In this document: one piece after another, positions 8,179 through 16,666 of the stretch | Numbering within the stretch: the stretch's first letter is position 1 | Layout: the number at the start of each line of letters is the position of its first letter | DNA from: Paraburkholderia aromaticivorans | GTDB lineage: Bacteria; Pseudomonadota; Gammaproteobacteria; Burkholderiales; Burkholderiaceae | DNA: 64,000 nt | NCBI RefSeq assembly: GCF_002278075.1 | Contig: NZ_CP022990.1 | Location: 2,928,212 to 2,992,211 of the forward strand | Direction: 5' to 3' | Position numbers and translations under genes: made by a program | Notes under the pieces: generated by a model | Told to the model about the DNA's origin: nothing | Database searches by the model: none | What the model saw: only the letters and a program-made list of their open reading frames with translations

Positions 8179-9003
8179 TTATCCGCGCCTCGCCACCATC
8201 TCCGAGACGGTTTGCGCGGCGTGCTGCAGCGGTTCCAGAAACGCCTTCACCATTTGCTTCGCCGAATTGCGCTGCGCGTTGCCGCTGATATTCATCGCGG
8301 CGATCACGCGTCCCTGGCGATTGCGAATCGGCGCGGACAGCGAAATCAGTCCGCCTTCCAACTCCTGATCGACGATCGCCCAGCCTTGGCGGCGTACCTG
8401 CGCGATCAGCTTTTTCAACTCTTCCTTGTCGGTGACCGTGCGCGGCGTGTGCGCGTAGAGCGGTGCCGAACTGAGCGTCGCTTCCAGAGTCTCGTCGTCG
8501 AGCGCGGACAGCAGCACACGGCCCATCGAGGTGCAGTACGCCGGCAAGCGGCTGCCGATCGACAGGTTGATCGTCATGATCTTGTGCGTCGGCACGCGCA
8601 GCACGTAGACGATCTCGGTGCGATCGAGCACGGCCGCCGAAACGCTCTCGTGAACCTGCGCCGACAGTTGTTCCATCAACGGCTCGGCGAGATTCCAGAA
8701 CGGCATGGAGGTCAGATACGCGAAGCCGAGGTCCAGAATCTTCGGCGTGAGGCGAAAGAGGCGCCCTTCGGCTTCCACATAACCGAGCGTTTGCAGCGTC
8801 AGCAAAATGCGGCGTGCGCCGGCGCGCGTGAGGCCAGTCGCGGCGGCGACGTCGGTGAGCGTCTGTTCGGAACGCGTGGCGTCGAACGCGCGGATCACTG
8901 CGAGACCGCGGGCGAACGACTGCACATATGAGTCGCCCGGTTTGTCCGGGGCCGGTTCGGCGCTGGCGGGAACGGCGGAAGACGGCGGCAGGGCTTGGCT
9001 CAT
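8179..9003 (-). CDS. IclR-family regulator, PcaR/PobR-like
   Basis: 274 residues. The N-terminal winged helix spans about 27-90 (SFARGLAVIRAFDATRSEQTLTDVAAATGLTRAGARRILLTLQTLGYVE). The IclR effector domain spans about 100-265 with VLDRTEIVYVLRVP and GRVLLSALDD. The segments resemble PcaR/PcaU/PobR regulators of protocatechuate and 4-hydroxybenzoate catabolism. Two GTTCG-type boxes precede pcaF at 16.4 kb, so pcaF is a plausible target although an acid-sugar operon lies between them. Confidence 0.9.
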   Translation of the reverse strand: MSQALPPSSAVPASAEPAPDKPGDSYVQSFARGLAVIRAFDATRSEQTLTDVAAATGLTRAGARRILLTLQTLGYVEAEGRLFRLTPKILDLGFAYLTSMPFWNLAEPLMEQLSAQVHESVSAAVLDRTEIVYVLRVPTHKIMTINLSIGSRLPAYCTSMGRVLLSALDDETLEATLSSAPLYAHTPRTVTDKEELKKLIAQVRRQGWAIVDQELEGGLISLSAPIRNRQGRVIAAMNISGNAQRNSAKQMVKAFLEPLQHAAQTVSEMVARRG

Positions 9004-9149
9004 GGACCTTGAAAGATGCGTTCGAGGAAAGGCGGGCGCACGGCGCGCCGGGTCACCCGCGCGATGCGGCGCAAAGGCGTGACGATAGCTTAAGCCTTCT
9101 GTTTCGCCAACTTTGCCCTCCGATGCTCAAAAATGCCAGGGTTTGCATG

Positions 9150-9164
9150 GATGCAGGTTGCATC
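9150..9164. promoter_or_regulatory. Inverted repeat GATGCA-N3-TGCATC, candidate GntR operator
   Basis: Perfect 6-bp arms with a 3-bp spacer, 45 bases upstream of the FCD-type GntR gene and upstream of the acid-sugar operon. An AT-rich segment with TTTGTATGAT follows. Candidate autoregulatory site; the regulator-site match is inferred from position only. Confidence 0.5.
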
Positions 9165-9209
9165 GAAAATTTGTATGATGACCCGATAACATGATCAATC
9201 GAGGCACGG

Positions 9210-9914
9210 ATGTTCGACAAGATTCCTGCGCGGGCGTTGAGCGACACGGTCGCGCAACAGCTTCTGAAGCAGATCGACAAGGGCACCTTCAAGCGTGGCG
9301 GCAAGCTGCCCACCGAGGCCGTGCTCGCGCAGCAGTTCGGCGTGAGCCGCACGGTGATCCGCGAGGCGATCTCGCGGCTGAAGAATGAAGGCGTGGTCGA
9401 ACCGCGCCAGGGCAGCGGCGTGTTCATCGCCGCGCATGGCGCGATCCGGCCGCTGCGTATCGACTACGCGGAAGCGGTCGAGCCGGGCTCGGTGGTGCAG
9501 ATTCTCGCGTTGCGCCGGGCCATCGAAGCGGAAGTCGCATCGGAAGCCGCGATGCGCCGCAGCGACGCCGACATGGTGTCGATCGATGCGGCGCTCGCGA
9601 AGATCGACGAAGCCGTGGCCGAAGGAGAAGACGGCGTGGCGGAAGACGTCGCCTTCCATCGCGCGATCGCGGCGGCCACCGGCAATCCGTATTTCCTCAA
9701 GACCCTCACGTTCCTGAATCAGTATCTCGAAGCCGGCACGGTCGTGACGCGCCGCAACGAAGCGTTGCGCGAGGACTTCTCGCGTCAGGTGCGCGAAGAG
9801 CATGCCGCGATTGCCGCCGCGATCCGGGCCGGCGATCCGATGGCGGCGCGCAATGCGGCGCGAACTCATATGTACAACGCGGCACGGCGTCTCGCGGAAG
9901 CGGGGATTTGCTGA
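9210..9914 (+). CDS. GntR/FadR (FCD) regulator of the threonate/erythronate operon
   Basis: 234 residues. The winged helix at about 5-72 includes GKLPTEAVLAQQFGVSRTVIREAISRLKNEGVVEPRQGSGVFI. An all-helical FCD ligand domain spans about 95-225, with metal-site histidines likely in FHRAIAAATGN, REEHAAI and RTHMYNAA. It reads into ltnD after 67 bases, so it is likely the local regulator. FCD domains usually bind acidic sugars or carboxylates, which fits the operon. ATG preceded by ATCGAGG. Confidence 0.92.
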   Translation: MFDKIPARALSDTVAQQLLKQIDKGTFKRGGKLPTEAVLAQQFGVSRTVIREAISRLKNEGVVEPRQGSGVFIAAHGAIRPLRIDYAEAVEPGSVVQILALRRAIEAEVASEAAMRRSDADMVSIDAALAKIDEAVAEGEDGVAEDVAFHRAIAAATGNPYFLKTLTFLNQYLEAGTVVTRRNEALREDFSRQVREEHAAIAAAIRAGDPMAARNAARTHMYNAARRLAEAGIC

Positions 9915-9981
9915 GCTTCAGCGCCGGGCTCCAGTGCCCGGTTTCAGGCGCGAGCGTCCAACGAATTCATAGAGGTCAAGC

Positions 9982-10872
9982 ATGTCCAGAAATGTCGGTG
10001 TCATCGGTCTTGGTGCAATGGGCCTGGGTGTCGCGCGCTCGCTGCTGCGCGCGGGGTTTCGCGTGCATGCGTGCGATCTGCGCAGCGAGGTCCTGAATGC
10101 GTTCGTCGCGCAAGGCGGCGTGGGTTGCGCGACGCCCGCCGAACTCGGCGCGCAATGCGAGGTGGTCGTCACGCTGGTCGTGAATGCCGCGCAAACCGAA
10201 ACCGTGCTGTTCGGCGAGCAGGGCGCGCTCGCCGCGATGAAAAAGGGCGGTGTGGTGATCGCCTGCGCGACCGTGGCGCCCGAGTTCGCGATCGAACTCG
10301 GCAAGCGCGTCGAGGCCGCCGGCTTGCAGATGCTCGATGCTCCCGTCTCGGGCGGCGCGGCGCGCGCGGCATCCGGCGAGATGACCATGATGACCTCCGG
10401 TCCGGCGGCGGCCTACGCCGCGTGCGAGGACGTGCTGGCCGCGATGGCCGGCAAGGTGTATCGCCTTGGCGACGGGTACGGCGCGGGGTCGAAGGTGAAG
10501 ATCATCAACCAGTTGCTGGCCGGCGTGCATATCGCGGTGGCGGCCGAAGCCATGGCGCTCGGTTTGCGCGAGGGCGTCGATCCGGATGCGCTGTACGAGG
10601 TCATCACGCATAGCGCGGGCAATTCGTGGATGTTCGAGAACCGCGTGCCGCACATTCTCAATGGCGACTACACACCGCTTTCCGCCGTCGATATTTTCGT
10701 CAAGGATCTCGGCCTCGTGCTCGATACCGCGCGCCGCTCGAAATTCCCGCTGCCGTTGTCGGCGGCGGCGCATCAAATGTTCATGATGGCGTCCACGGCC
10801 GGCCACGGCGGTGAAGACGATTCGGCGGTGATCAAGATTTTCCCCGGCATCGACGTGCCGGCGGCGAAGTAA
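9982..10872 (+). CDS. ltnD: LtnD, L-threonate dehydrogenase
   Basis: 296 residues of the beta-hydroxyacid dehydrogenase family. Rossmann motif VIGLGAMGLGVA at the N-terminus. DAPVSGGAARAASGEM is the substrate-binding signature and GSKVKIINQLLAG holds the catalytic lysine. LtnD oxidises L-threonate to 2-oxo-tetronate with NAD. The next gene is the 3-oxo-tetronate kinase, as in characterised four-carbon acid-sugar clusters. AGAGGTCAAGC is a fair ribosome site. Confidence 0.93.
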   Translation: MSRNVGVIGLGAMGLGVARSLLRAGFRVHACDLRSEVLNAFVAQGGVGCATPAELGAQCEVVVTLVVNAAQTETVLFGEQGALAAMKKGGVVIACATVAPEFAIELGKRVEAAGLQMLDAPVSGGAARAASGEMTMMTSGPAAAYAACEDVLAAMAGKVYRLGDGYGAGSKVKIINQLLAGVHIAVAAEAMALGLREGVDPDALYEVITHSAGNSWMFENRVPHILNGDYTPLSAVDIFVKDLGLVLDTARRSKFPLPLSAAAHQMFMMASTAGHGGEDDSAVIKIFPGIDVPAAK

Positions 10873-10886
10873 ACAGGAGTCGCGCC

Positions 10887-12197
10887 ATGACGGCCAATAC
10901 GAAACGCGCGCTGCTCGGCTGCATCGCCGACGATTTCACCGGCGCCACCGATCTCGCCAACATGCTGGTGCGCGGCGGCATGCGCACGGTGCAGACTATC
11001 GGCGTGCCCGCATCGAATGAAACGATCGAGGCCGACGCCCTCGTGGTCGCGCTGAAATCGCGCACGATCCCCGCGGCCGACGCGGTCGCGCAATCGCTCG
11101 CCGCGCTCGACTGGTTGCGCGCGCAAGGATGCCGCCAGTTCTTCTTCAAATACTGCTCGACCTTCGATTCGACCGACGCGGGCAATATCGGCCCGGTGAC
11201 GGATGCGCTGCTCGACGCGCTATCCGCCGACAGCAGTGCCGGTGCTTTCACGATCGCCTGTCCGGCGTTTCCCGAGAACGGCCGCACGATCTTTCGCGGC
11301 CATCTGTTCGTCGGCGACGCGTTGCTCAACGCGTCGGGCATGGAGAACCATCCGCTCACGCCGATGCGCGATGCGAACCTCGTCAGCGTGCTGCAACGTC
11401 AGACCGGCTCGAAAGTCGGCCTCGTGCGCTACGACGTCGTGGCGCAAGGCGTGCCGGCCGTGCGCGACGCGTTCGACGCCTTGCGTAAAGAAGGCGTGCG
11501 CATGGCGATCGCCGATGCGGTGTCCGACGCCGACCTCTACCTGCTCGGCGAAGCCTGCGCCGATCTGACGCTGATCACGGGCGGTTCGGGTGTCGCGTTG
11601 GGCTTGCCGGATAACTTTCGTCGCGCGGGGTTGCTGGCGGAACAGGCGGACGCCGCGCAATTACCGCTCGTGGATGGGTTTTCCGCAGTGCTCGCCGGCA
11701 GTGCGTCGAAAGCGACCAATGCTCAGGTGGCCGAGTGGCGAGCCACACGGCCCGCGTTTCGCATCGATCCGCTCGCGGCGGCGCGCGGCGAAAACGTCGT
11801 CGAACAGGCGCTCGCTTTCGCGCAGCCATACCTCGACAAAGCCGAACCCGTGCTGATCTATGCAACCGCGACGCCCGACGAAGTCAAGGCGGTGCAACGC
11901 GAACTCGGCGTGAATGAAGCAGGGCATCTGGTCGAATCCACGTTGGCCTCGATTGCGCGCGGTTTGCGCGAGCGCGGCGTGCGCAAGTTCGTGGTGGCGG
12001 GTGGCGAAACCTCGGGCGCGGTGGTGCAGGCACTCGACGTGCACACGCTGCGCATCGGCGCGCAGATCGATCCCGGCGTGCCGGCTACCGCGACGACCGG
12101 CGCCGAGCCGCTCGCGCTCGCGCTGAAATCCGGCAACTTCGGCACGACGGACTTCTTCGAAAAAGCGCTGCGGCATCTTGACGGAGACGTGCAATGA
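10887..12197 (+). CDS. otnK: OtnK, 3-oxo-tetronate kinase (DUF1537 family)
   Basis: 436 residues with the family N-terminus LLGCIADDFTGATDLANMLVRGG and the C-terminal nucleotide site VVAGGETSGAVVQAL. OtnK phosphorylates 3-oxo-tetronate on C4 with ATP; both the L-threonate and D-erythronate routes feed it. It lies 14 bases after ltnD and its TGA overlaps the otnC ATG (ATGA), which points to translational coupling. Confidence 0.94.
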   Translation: MTANTKRALLGCIADDFTGATDLANMLVRGGMRTVQTIGVPASNETIEADALVVALKSRTIPAADAVAQSLAALDWLRAQGCRQFFFKYCSTFDSTDAGNIGPVTDALLDALSADSSAGAFTIACPAFPENGRTIFRGHLFVGDALLNASGMENHPLTPMRDANLVSVLQRQTGSKVGLVRYDVVAQGVPAVRDAFDALRKEGVRMAIADAVSDADLYLLGEACADLTLITGGSGVALGLPDNFRRAGLLAEQADAAQLPLVDGFSAVLAGSASKATNAQVAEWRATRPAFRIDPLAAARGENVVEQALAFAQPYLDKAEPVLIYATATPDEVKAVQRELGVNEAGHLVESTLASIARGLRERGVRKFVVAGGETSGAVVQALDVHTLRIGAQIDPGVPATATTGAEPLALALKSGNFGTTDFFEKALRHLDGDVQ

Positions 12198-12856
12198 CCA
12201 GCGCTCCCGCACTTCACGCGACGAACGAAGCACGCGTGCGCGAAGAAATCTGCGTGACCGGCGCGAGTCTGTATCAACGCGGCTATACCGTGGGCACCGC
12301 CGGCAACATCAGCGCGCGGCTCGACGACGGCTGGCTGATCACGCCGACCGATGCCTGTCTCGGCCGACTCGACCCCGCCGATATCGCCAAGGTCGACCTC
12401 GACGGCAATGCGGTGTCGGGCGGGCGGCCGTCGAAAACGCTGGCGCTGCATCGCGGCATCTATGCGCGCAACGGCGAAGCACGCGGCATCGTTCATACCC
12501 ATTCGACGCATCTGGTCGCGCTGACACTCGCGGGCGTCTGGCGCGAAACCGACATCCTGCCGCCCATCACGCCGTACTACGTGATGAAAGTGGGCCACGT
12601 CCCCCTGATTCGCTATAAGCGGCCCGGCGATCCGCAAGTCGCCGAACAGATCGCCGCGCTCGCCGACAGCGTTCGCGCGGTGCTGCTCGAACGTCTCGGT
12701 CCGGTGGTCTGGGAGCGTTCGGTGGCGCAAGCCGCCTATGCGCTCGAAGAACTCGAGGAGACCGCGCGTCTGTGGTTGATGACCCAGCCCCGGCCCGCGC
12801 CGCTCGACGAAGCCGCACTCGAAGAACTGCGCAGCGTGTTCGGCGCGCGCTGGTAG
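12194..12856 (+). CDS. otnC: OtnC, 3-oxo-tetronate 4-phosphate decarboxylase (class II aldolase fold)
   Basis: 220 residues. The family decarboxylates 3-oxo-tetronate 4-phosphate to dihydroxyacetone phosphate. GYTVGTAGNISARL and the metal histidines in H101-T-H103-STH are clear. Two positions differ from the textbook class II aldolase site: the SKE glutamate is Thr82 (PSKTLALH), and the NHGP histidine is Leu168 (LLERLGPVV). The C-terminal LEELEETARLW is kept, and the position between otnK and the transporter gives strong context. The variant site may be a betaproteobacterial subfamily trait. Confidence 0.88.
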   Translation: MTSAPALHATNEARVREEICVTGASLYQRGYTVGTAGNISARLDDGWLITPTDACLGRLDPADIAKVDLDGNAVSGGRPSKTLALHRGIYARNGEARGIVHTHSTHLVALTLAGVWRETDILPPITPYYVMKVGHVPLIRYKRPGDPQVAEQIAALADSVRAVLLERLGPVVWERSVAQAAYALEELEETARLWLMTQPRPAPLDEAALEELRSVFGARW

Positions 12857-12928
12857 AAAAAGCCGACAAAACAAAGCCCGGCCGCGCGCGAGGCGCCGCG
12901 TCGGGCCATCCATTCAAGGAGACAATGC

Positions 12929-14266
12929 ATGAGTTCGTATCAAGCCGCATCCAGCCACCCGGTTGCAGCCGCCGCCGCGGGACAACCCGGCGCCGCCGAA
13001 GTCGAGCGCACCTACAAGAAAGTGTTCTGGCGCATCGTGCCGTTTCTGATGCTGTGCTACGTGGTCGCTTATCTGGACCGCGTGAATGTCGGCTTCGCGA
13101 AACTGCAGATGTCGCAAGACCTGGCTTTTAGCGAAACGGTGTTCGGTCTCGGCGCCGGCGTGTTTTTCATCGGCTATTTTCTGTTCGAGTTGCCGAGCAA
13201 CATTCTGATGCACAAGATCGGCGCGCGCATCTGGATCGCGCGGATCATGATCACGTGGGGCTTGCTCTCGGCGCTGTTCGTCTTCGTGAAGACGCCGATG
13301 CAGTTCTATATCCTGCGCTTCATGCTGGGTCTCGCCGAAGCCGGTTTCTATCCCGGCGTGATCCTGTACCTGACCTACTGGTTCCCGTCGCATCGGCGCG
13401 CGAAGATCATCGCGGTGTTCATGTCGGCGATTCCGGTGTCGGGCATCTTCGGCAATCCGCTGTCCGGCTGGATCATGCAGACGTTCCACAACAGCTCGGG
13501 TTTCGCGGGCTGGCAATGGATGTTCCTGATCGAAGCGATCCCCGCCATCGCGATCGGTATCGCGACGATCCTGTATCTCGACAACGGCATTTCCAGCGCG
13601 AAGTGGCTGAACGAGCGCGAAAAGCGCCTGCTCACCGATGAAATCGCCGCGGCGCAGCCGCAGGACAAGACGCAGAAGCATTCCCTCGGCGCCGTGTTCC
13701 GCGATCCGCGCACGTGGTGGATGTCGCTGATCTATTTCGCGTTCGTCACCGGCCAATACGGCCTGACGTTCTGGATGCCGACGCTGGTCAAATCGACCGG
13801 TGTGACGGGCGCACTCAATATCGGTCTGCTGAGCGCGATTCCGTTTCTGAGCGCGATCGTCGTGATGAATCTGATGGGGCATAGCGCCGACAAGCGCCGT
13901 GAGCGCCGCTGGCATCTGATCGTGCCGGCGCTGTTCGGTGCGATCGGCTTCACGGTGGCCGCTTCGTTTGCCGACAACACGGTCGTGTCGATCGTGTCGC
14001 TCTCGCTGGCTGCCGCCGGTGTGCTGACCTGCGCGCCGCTTTTCTGGTCGTTGCCGACCGCGTTCATGTCGGGCGCGACCGCCGCGGCCGGTATCGCGAT
14101 CATCAATTCGATCGGCAATCTCGCGGGCTTCGCGAGCCCTTACATGATCGGCTATCTGAAGGATCTCACGCATAGCACGCAGACCGGCATGTATGTGCTC
14201 GCCGGCATGCTCGTGATCGGCGCGATCGCCACGTGGCTCACGCCGCCCAAACTGGTCAACCGATAA
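12929..14266 (+). CDS. MFS anion:cation symporter, probable threonate/erythronate uptake
   Basis: 445 residues with about 12 membrane segments. A loop 2-3 motif and the conserved RVNVGFAKLQMSQDLAFSETVFGLGAGVFFIGYFLFELPSN place it in the ACS (phthalate/tartrate permease) group. The N-terminal 30 residues are low complexity and cytoplasmic. Encoded inside the acid-sugar operon 72 bases after otnC with a clear CAAGGAGAC ribosome site. Transport of four-carbon sugar acids is inferred from this position. Confidence 0.9.
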   Translation: MSSYQAASSHPVAAAAAGQPGAAEVERTYKKVFWRIVPFLMLCYVVAYLDRVNVGFAKLQMSQDLAFSETVFGLGAGVFFIGYFLFELPSNILMHKIGARIWIARIMITWGLLSALFVFVKTPMQFYILRFMLGLAEAGFYPGVILYLTYWFPSHRRAKIIAVFMSAIPVSGIFGNPLSGWIMQTFHNSSGFAGWQWMFLIEAIPAIAIGIATILYLDNGISSAKWLNEREKRLLTDEIAAAQPQDKTQKHSLGAVFRDPRTWWMSLIYFAFVTGQYGLTFWMPTLVKSTGVTGALNIGLLSAIPFLSAIVVMNLMGHSADKRRERRWHLIVPALFGAIGFTVAASFADNTVVSIVSLSLAAAGVLTCAPLFWSLPTAFMSGATAAAGIAIINSIGNLAGFASPYMIGYLKDLTHSTQTGMYVLAGMLVIGAIATWLTPPKLVNR

Positions 14267-14335
14267 ATCGATACCCGCGCGTGGCATGCGTCGCTGCGGC
14301 GCGCGGGATCGCACTGTTTTCAAGGAGTCGCTGCC

Positions 14336-15124
14336 ATGCCTCGCTTCGCCGCCAACCTCTCGATGATGTACAACGAGCACGCTTTCCTCGACCGATTTGC
14401 CGCCGCGGCACAAGACGGTTTCGAAGCGGTCGAGTTTCTGTTTCCCTACGATTTCCCCGCCGCCGACATCCAGGCGCGTCTCGCCGCGAACGGTCTGACG
14501 CAGGCGCTCTTCAATGCGCCGCCCGGCGACTGGGCCGCCGGCGAGCGCGGCATTGCGTCGCTGCCGGGACGCGAAGACGAATTCCGCCGCGGCGTCGAGA
14601 CGGCGTTCGACTACGCGCGCGTGATCGGCAATCGCAAGCTGCATGTGATGGCCGGCCTGATCGGCGCTGACCAGTCTCGCGCGAAGCATCGCGAGGTGTA
14701 TTTGAGCAACCTCGCGTATGCGGCGAAGGCCGCGCAAGCCGAAGGCATAACGGTCGTGATCGAGCCGATCAATACGCGTGACATGCCGGGCTTTTTTCTG
14801 ACCCGTCAGGACGAAGCGCAAGCGGTCTGCGCCGAAGTCGGCGCGCCGAATCTCAAGGTGCAGTTCGACTGTTACCACTGCCAGATCGTCGAAGGCGACC
14901 TCGCAGTGAAACTGAAGCGCGATATGGCGGGCATCGGCCACATTCAGATCGCGGGCGTGCCGGAACGGCATGAGCCGGACACGGGCGAGCTGAACTACCC
15001 GTATCTGCTCGAGCTGATCGACTCGCTCGGCTACGACGGCTACATCGGTTGCGAATACCGGCCGCGCGCGGGCACCTCGGCCGGTCTCGGCTGGCTCAAA
15101 CCGTATCTGAACGCGAACCGCTAA
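14336..15124 (+). CDS. otnI: OtnI, 2-oxo-tetronate isomerase
   Basis: 262 residues of the hydroxypyruvate-isomerase-like TIM barrel family. Conserved [46 protein letters not shown] (metal glutamate), QFDCYHCQI and [14 protein letters not shown] are visible. OtnI converts 2-oxo-tetronate to 3-oxo-tetronate, linking LtnD to OtnK. The ribosome site CAAGGAG stands 9 bases before the ATG. 18 bases separate it from denD. Confidence 0.93.
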   Translation: MPRFAANLSMMYNEHAFLDRFAAAAQDGFEAVEFLFPYDFPAADIQARLAANGLTQALFNAPPGDWAAGERGIASLPGREDEFRRGVETAFDYARVIGNRKLHVMAGLIGADQSRAKHREVYLSNLAYAAKAAQAEGITVVIEPINTRDMPGFFLTRQDEAQAVCAEVGAPNLKVQFDCYHCQIVEGDLAVKLKRDMAGIGHIQIAGVPERHEPDTGELNYPYLLELIDSLGYDGYIGCEYRPRAGTSAGLGWLKPYLNANR

Positions 15125-15142
15125 CCAAGGACGACACTCATC

Positions 15143-16123
15143 ATGAAAGTACTGATTACCGGCGGCGCGGGTTTTCTCGGCCAGCGTCTCGCGCGTGAAC
15201 TGCTCGCGCGCGGTTCCCTGAAGGACACGCAAGGCACGCCGCAAGCAATGAGCGAACTCGTGCTGCTCGACGTGGTGCAAGCCAACGATTTCGGCGACAG
15301 CCGCGTGCGCACTGAGGTCGGCGATATCGCCGAGCGCAGCGTGCTCGAGCGCGTGATCGACGACAAGACCTCGGCGATCTTCCATCTGGCCGCGATCGTC
15401 AGCGGGCAGGCCGAAGCGGATTTCGATCTCGGCATGCGCATCAATCTGGATGCGTCGCGGCTGTTGCTGGAAACGTGCCGGCAGCGTGGCCACCGGCCGC
15501 GCGTGCTGTTCACGAGCTCCGTGGCGGTGTATGGCGGCGAGTTGCCAGAAGTCGTGCAGGACGACACGGCGTTGAATCCGCAGTCGTCGTATGGCGCGCA
15601 GAAGGCAATCGCGGAGTTGTTGCTCAACGACTACGCACGGCGTGGTTTCGTCGACGGCCGCGTGCTGCGGCTGCCCACCATCAGCGTGCGGCCGGGCAAG
15701 CCGAATGCGGCGGCTTCGTCGTTCGCGAGCGGCATCATTCGCGAGCCGTTGAACGGTGAAGCCGCGGTGTGCCCGGTCTCGGGCTCGACGCGGCTCTGGC
15801 TGCTGTCGCCGCGCAAGGCGATCGAGAGCCTGATCGCGGGACTCGAACTCGATTCCGCCGCGCTCGGTAACCAGCGTGTGCTGAATCTGCCGGGTATTTC
15901 AGTGAGCGTCGACGAGATGGTCGCCGCGCTGCGCGAGGTCGCGGGCGACGCGGCCGCCGGGCGGATCGTGTGGGAGCGGGACGCGCGGGTCGAAAAAATC
16001 GTCGGCAGCTGGCCGGGGCGGTGGGATACGTCGCGCGCCGAAAAGCTGGGGTTGAGCGGCGAGCGCAGCTTTGCCGACGTGATCCGCAGTTATGTTGCGG
16101 ACGAGCATATCGAGATTCGCTAG
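15143..16123 (+). CDS. denD: DenD, D-erythronate dehydrogenase
   Basis: 326 residues, extended short-chain dehydrogenase. Rossmann motif TGGAGFLGQRLA at 7-18, FTSS with the catalytic serine, and the YGAQK catalytic tyrosine-lysine pair. SVRPGKPNAAASSFASGIIREPL is typical of the DenD group. It oxidises D-erythronate to 2-oxo-tetronate with NAD, so its presence lets the operon use both four-carbon acids. Last gene of the operon; the 11-bp repeat begins 17 bases after the stop. Confidence 0.92.
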   Translation: MKVLITGGAGFLGQRLARELLARGSLKDTQGTPQAMSELVLLDVVQANDFGDSRVRTEVGDIAERSVLERVIDDKTSAIFHLAAIVSGQAEADFDLGMRINLDASRLLLETCRQRGHRPRVLFTSSVAVYGGELPEVVQDDTALNPQSSYGAQKAIAELLLNDYARRGFVDGRVLRLPTISVRPGKPNAAASSFASGIIREPLNGEAAVCPVSGSTRLWLLSPRKAIESLIAGLELDSAALGNQRVLNLPGISVSVDEMVAALREVAGDAAAGRIVWERDARVEKIVGSWPGRWDTSRAEKLGLSGERSFADVIRSYVADEHIEIR

Positions 16124-16140
16124 TCGCAGTTTTCCGCACG

Positions 16141-16274
16141 GTCCGCGGGCAGTGCCGCAGCCGTGCCCAGGTAGCCCGCGAGCGGTCACCAGGCAGTGCC
16201 CAGATAGTCTGCGGGCGGTCTCCCCAGGCAGTGCCCATATCGTCACCGAACAGTGCCCAAGCAGTCTCCGGGCA
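16141..16274 (+). repeat. Degenerate 11-bp tandem repeat, about 12 units
   Basis: Reading from 16141 the sequence divides into 11-mers such as GTCCGCGGGCA, GTGCCGCAGCC, GTGCCCAGGTA, GTCACCAGGCA, GTGCCCAGATA, GTCTGCGGGCG, GTGCCCATATC, GTCACCGAACA, GTGCCCAAGCA and GTCTCCGGGCA. One unit (16218-16230) is 13 bases. All but the GCCCGCGAGCG unit begin GT, and many end GCA. Units beginning GTGCCC and GTC(A/T)CC partly alternate. There are no spacers, so it is not a CRISPR. It follows denD directly and lies outside any credible gene. Confidence 0.85.
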
Positions 16275-16359
16275 CTCATCGAGTCTCGTGCCGGCGCCAT
16301 GAATGCCTATGTGCCGGCATGGCGCGTCAATCGTCTGATCCTTTTCAACCAGCGTCGCG

Positions 16360-16385
16360 GCCTGCACGTATTCCCTGGTGCAGGC
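16360..16385 (+). other. Stem-loop between denD and pcaF
   Basis: Perfect 8-bp stem GCCTGCAC / GTGCAGGC with a 10-base loop. No T-run follows, so it is not a classical terminator. It lies just before the TTGACA promoter element and may limit read-through from the acid-sugar operon. Confidence 0.5.
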
Positions 16386-16395
16386 CTGCGCGCGC

Positions 16396-16425
16396 TTGAC
16401 ATGGTTTCCGCGACGCGCCTATTAT
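16396..16425 (+). promoter_or_regulatory. Sigma-70-type promoter upstream of pcaF
   Basis: A perfect -35 TTGACA (16396-16401), an 18-base spacer and -10 TATTAT (16420-16425). The predicted start near 16432 falls at the IclR-type boxes. The leader to the pcaF ATG would be about 235 bases, long for this class, so a second promoter nearer the gene is possible. Confidence 0.6.
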
Positions 16426-16436
16426 CGAGCCTGGTT

Positions 16437-16470
16437 GTTCGATATATGACCGTGTGTTCGTATAAAGAAC
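16437..16470. promoter_or_regulatory. IclR (PcaR)-type binding boxes
   Basis: Two related 15-mers, GTTCGATATATGACC (16437-16451) and GTTCGTATAAAGAAC (16456-16470). The second is a GTTC-N7-GAAC palindrome. They resemble the GTTCGATAATCGCAC-type repeats known for PcaR/PcaU proteins. They lie just downstream of the -10 element and upstream of pcaF. Confidence 0.6.
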
Positions 16471-16666
16471 AAATGACCGGAATTCCGCGTCCATCGTCCA
16501 TCATCTGCGTTAAGCTGATCTGACGCGAAGGCTGCCTTGCGGCCGCTTCCCGTCGCGTTGAGTCCACTTGCGGGACGCCGGGTCGGCGCATCCGCGCATC
16601 CAGCCCGCGTCATGCCGGAATCCGGTCGTGGCGCGGCGCGCGCAGCACATCAACTGGAGACATCAC

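Noticed and set aside
12914..15493. 859-codon minus-strand open frame opposite the transporter, otnI and denD
   Set aside because: Arginine/aspartate-rich composition typical of antisense frames in high-GC DNA; the plus strand holds recognisable families.
16141..16274. Possible CRISPR array
   Set aside because: Units are 11 bp, contiguous and degenerate, with no spacers and no cas genes nearby.
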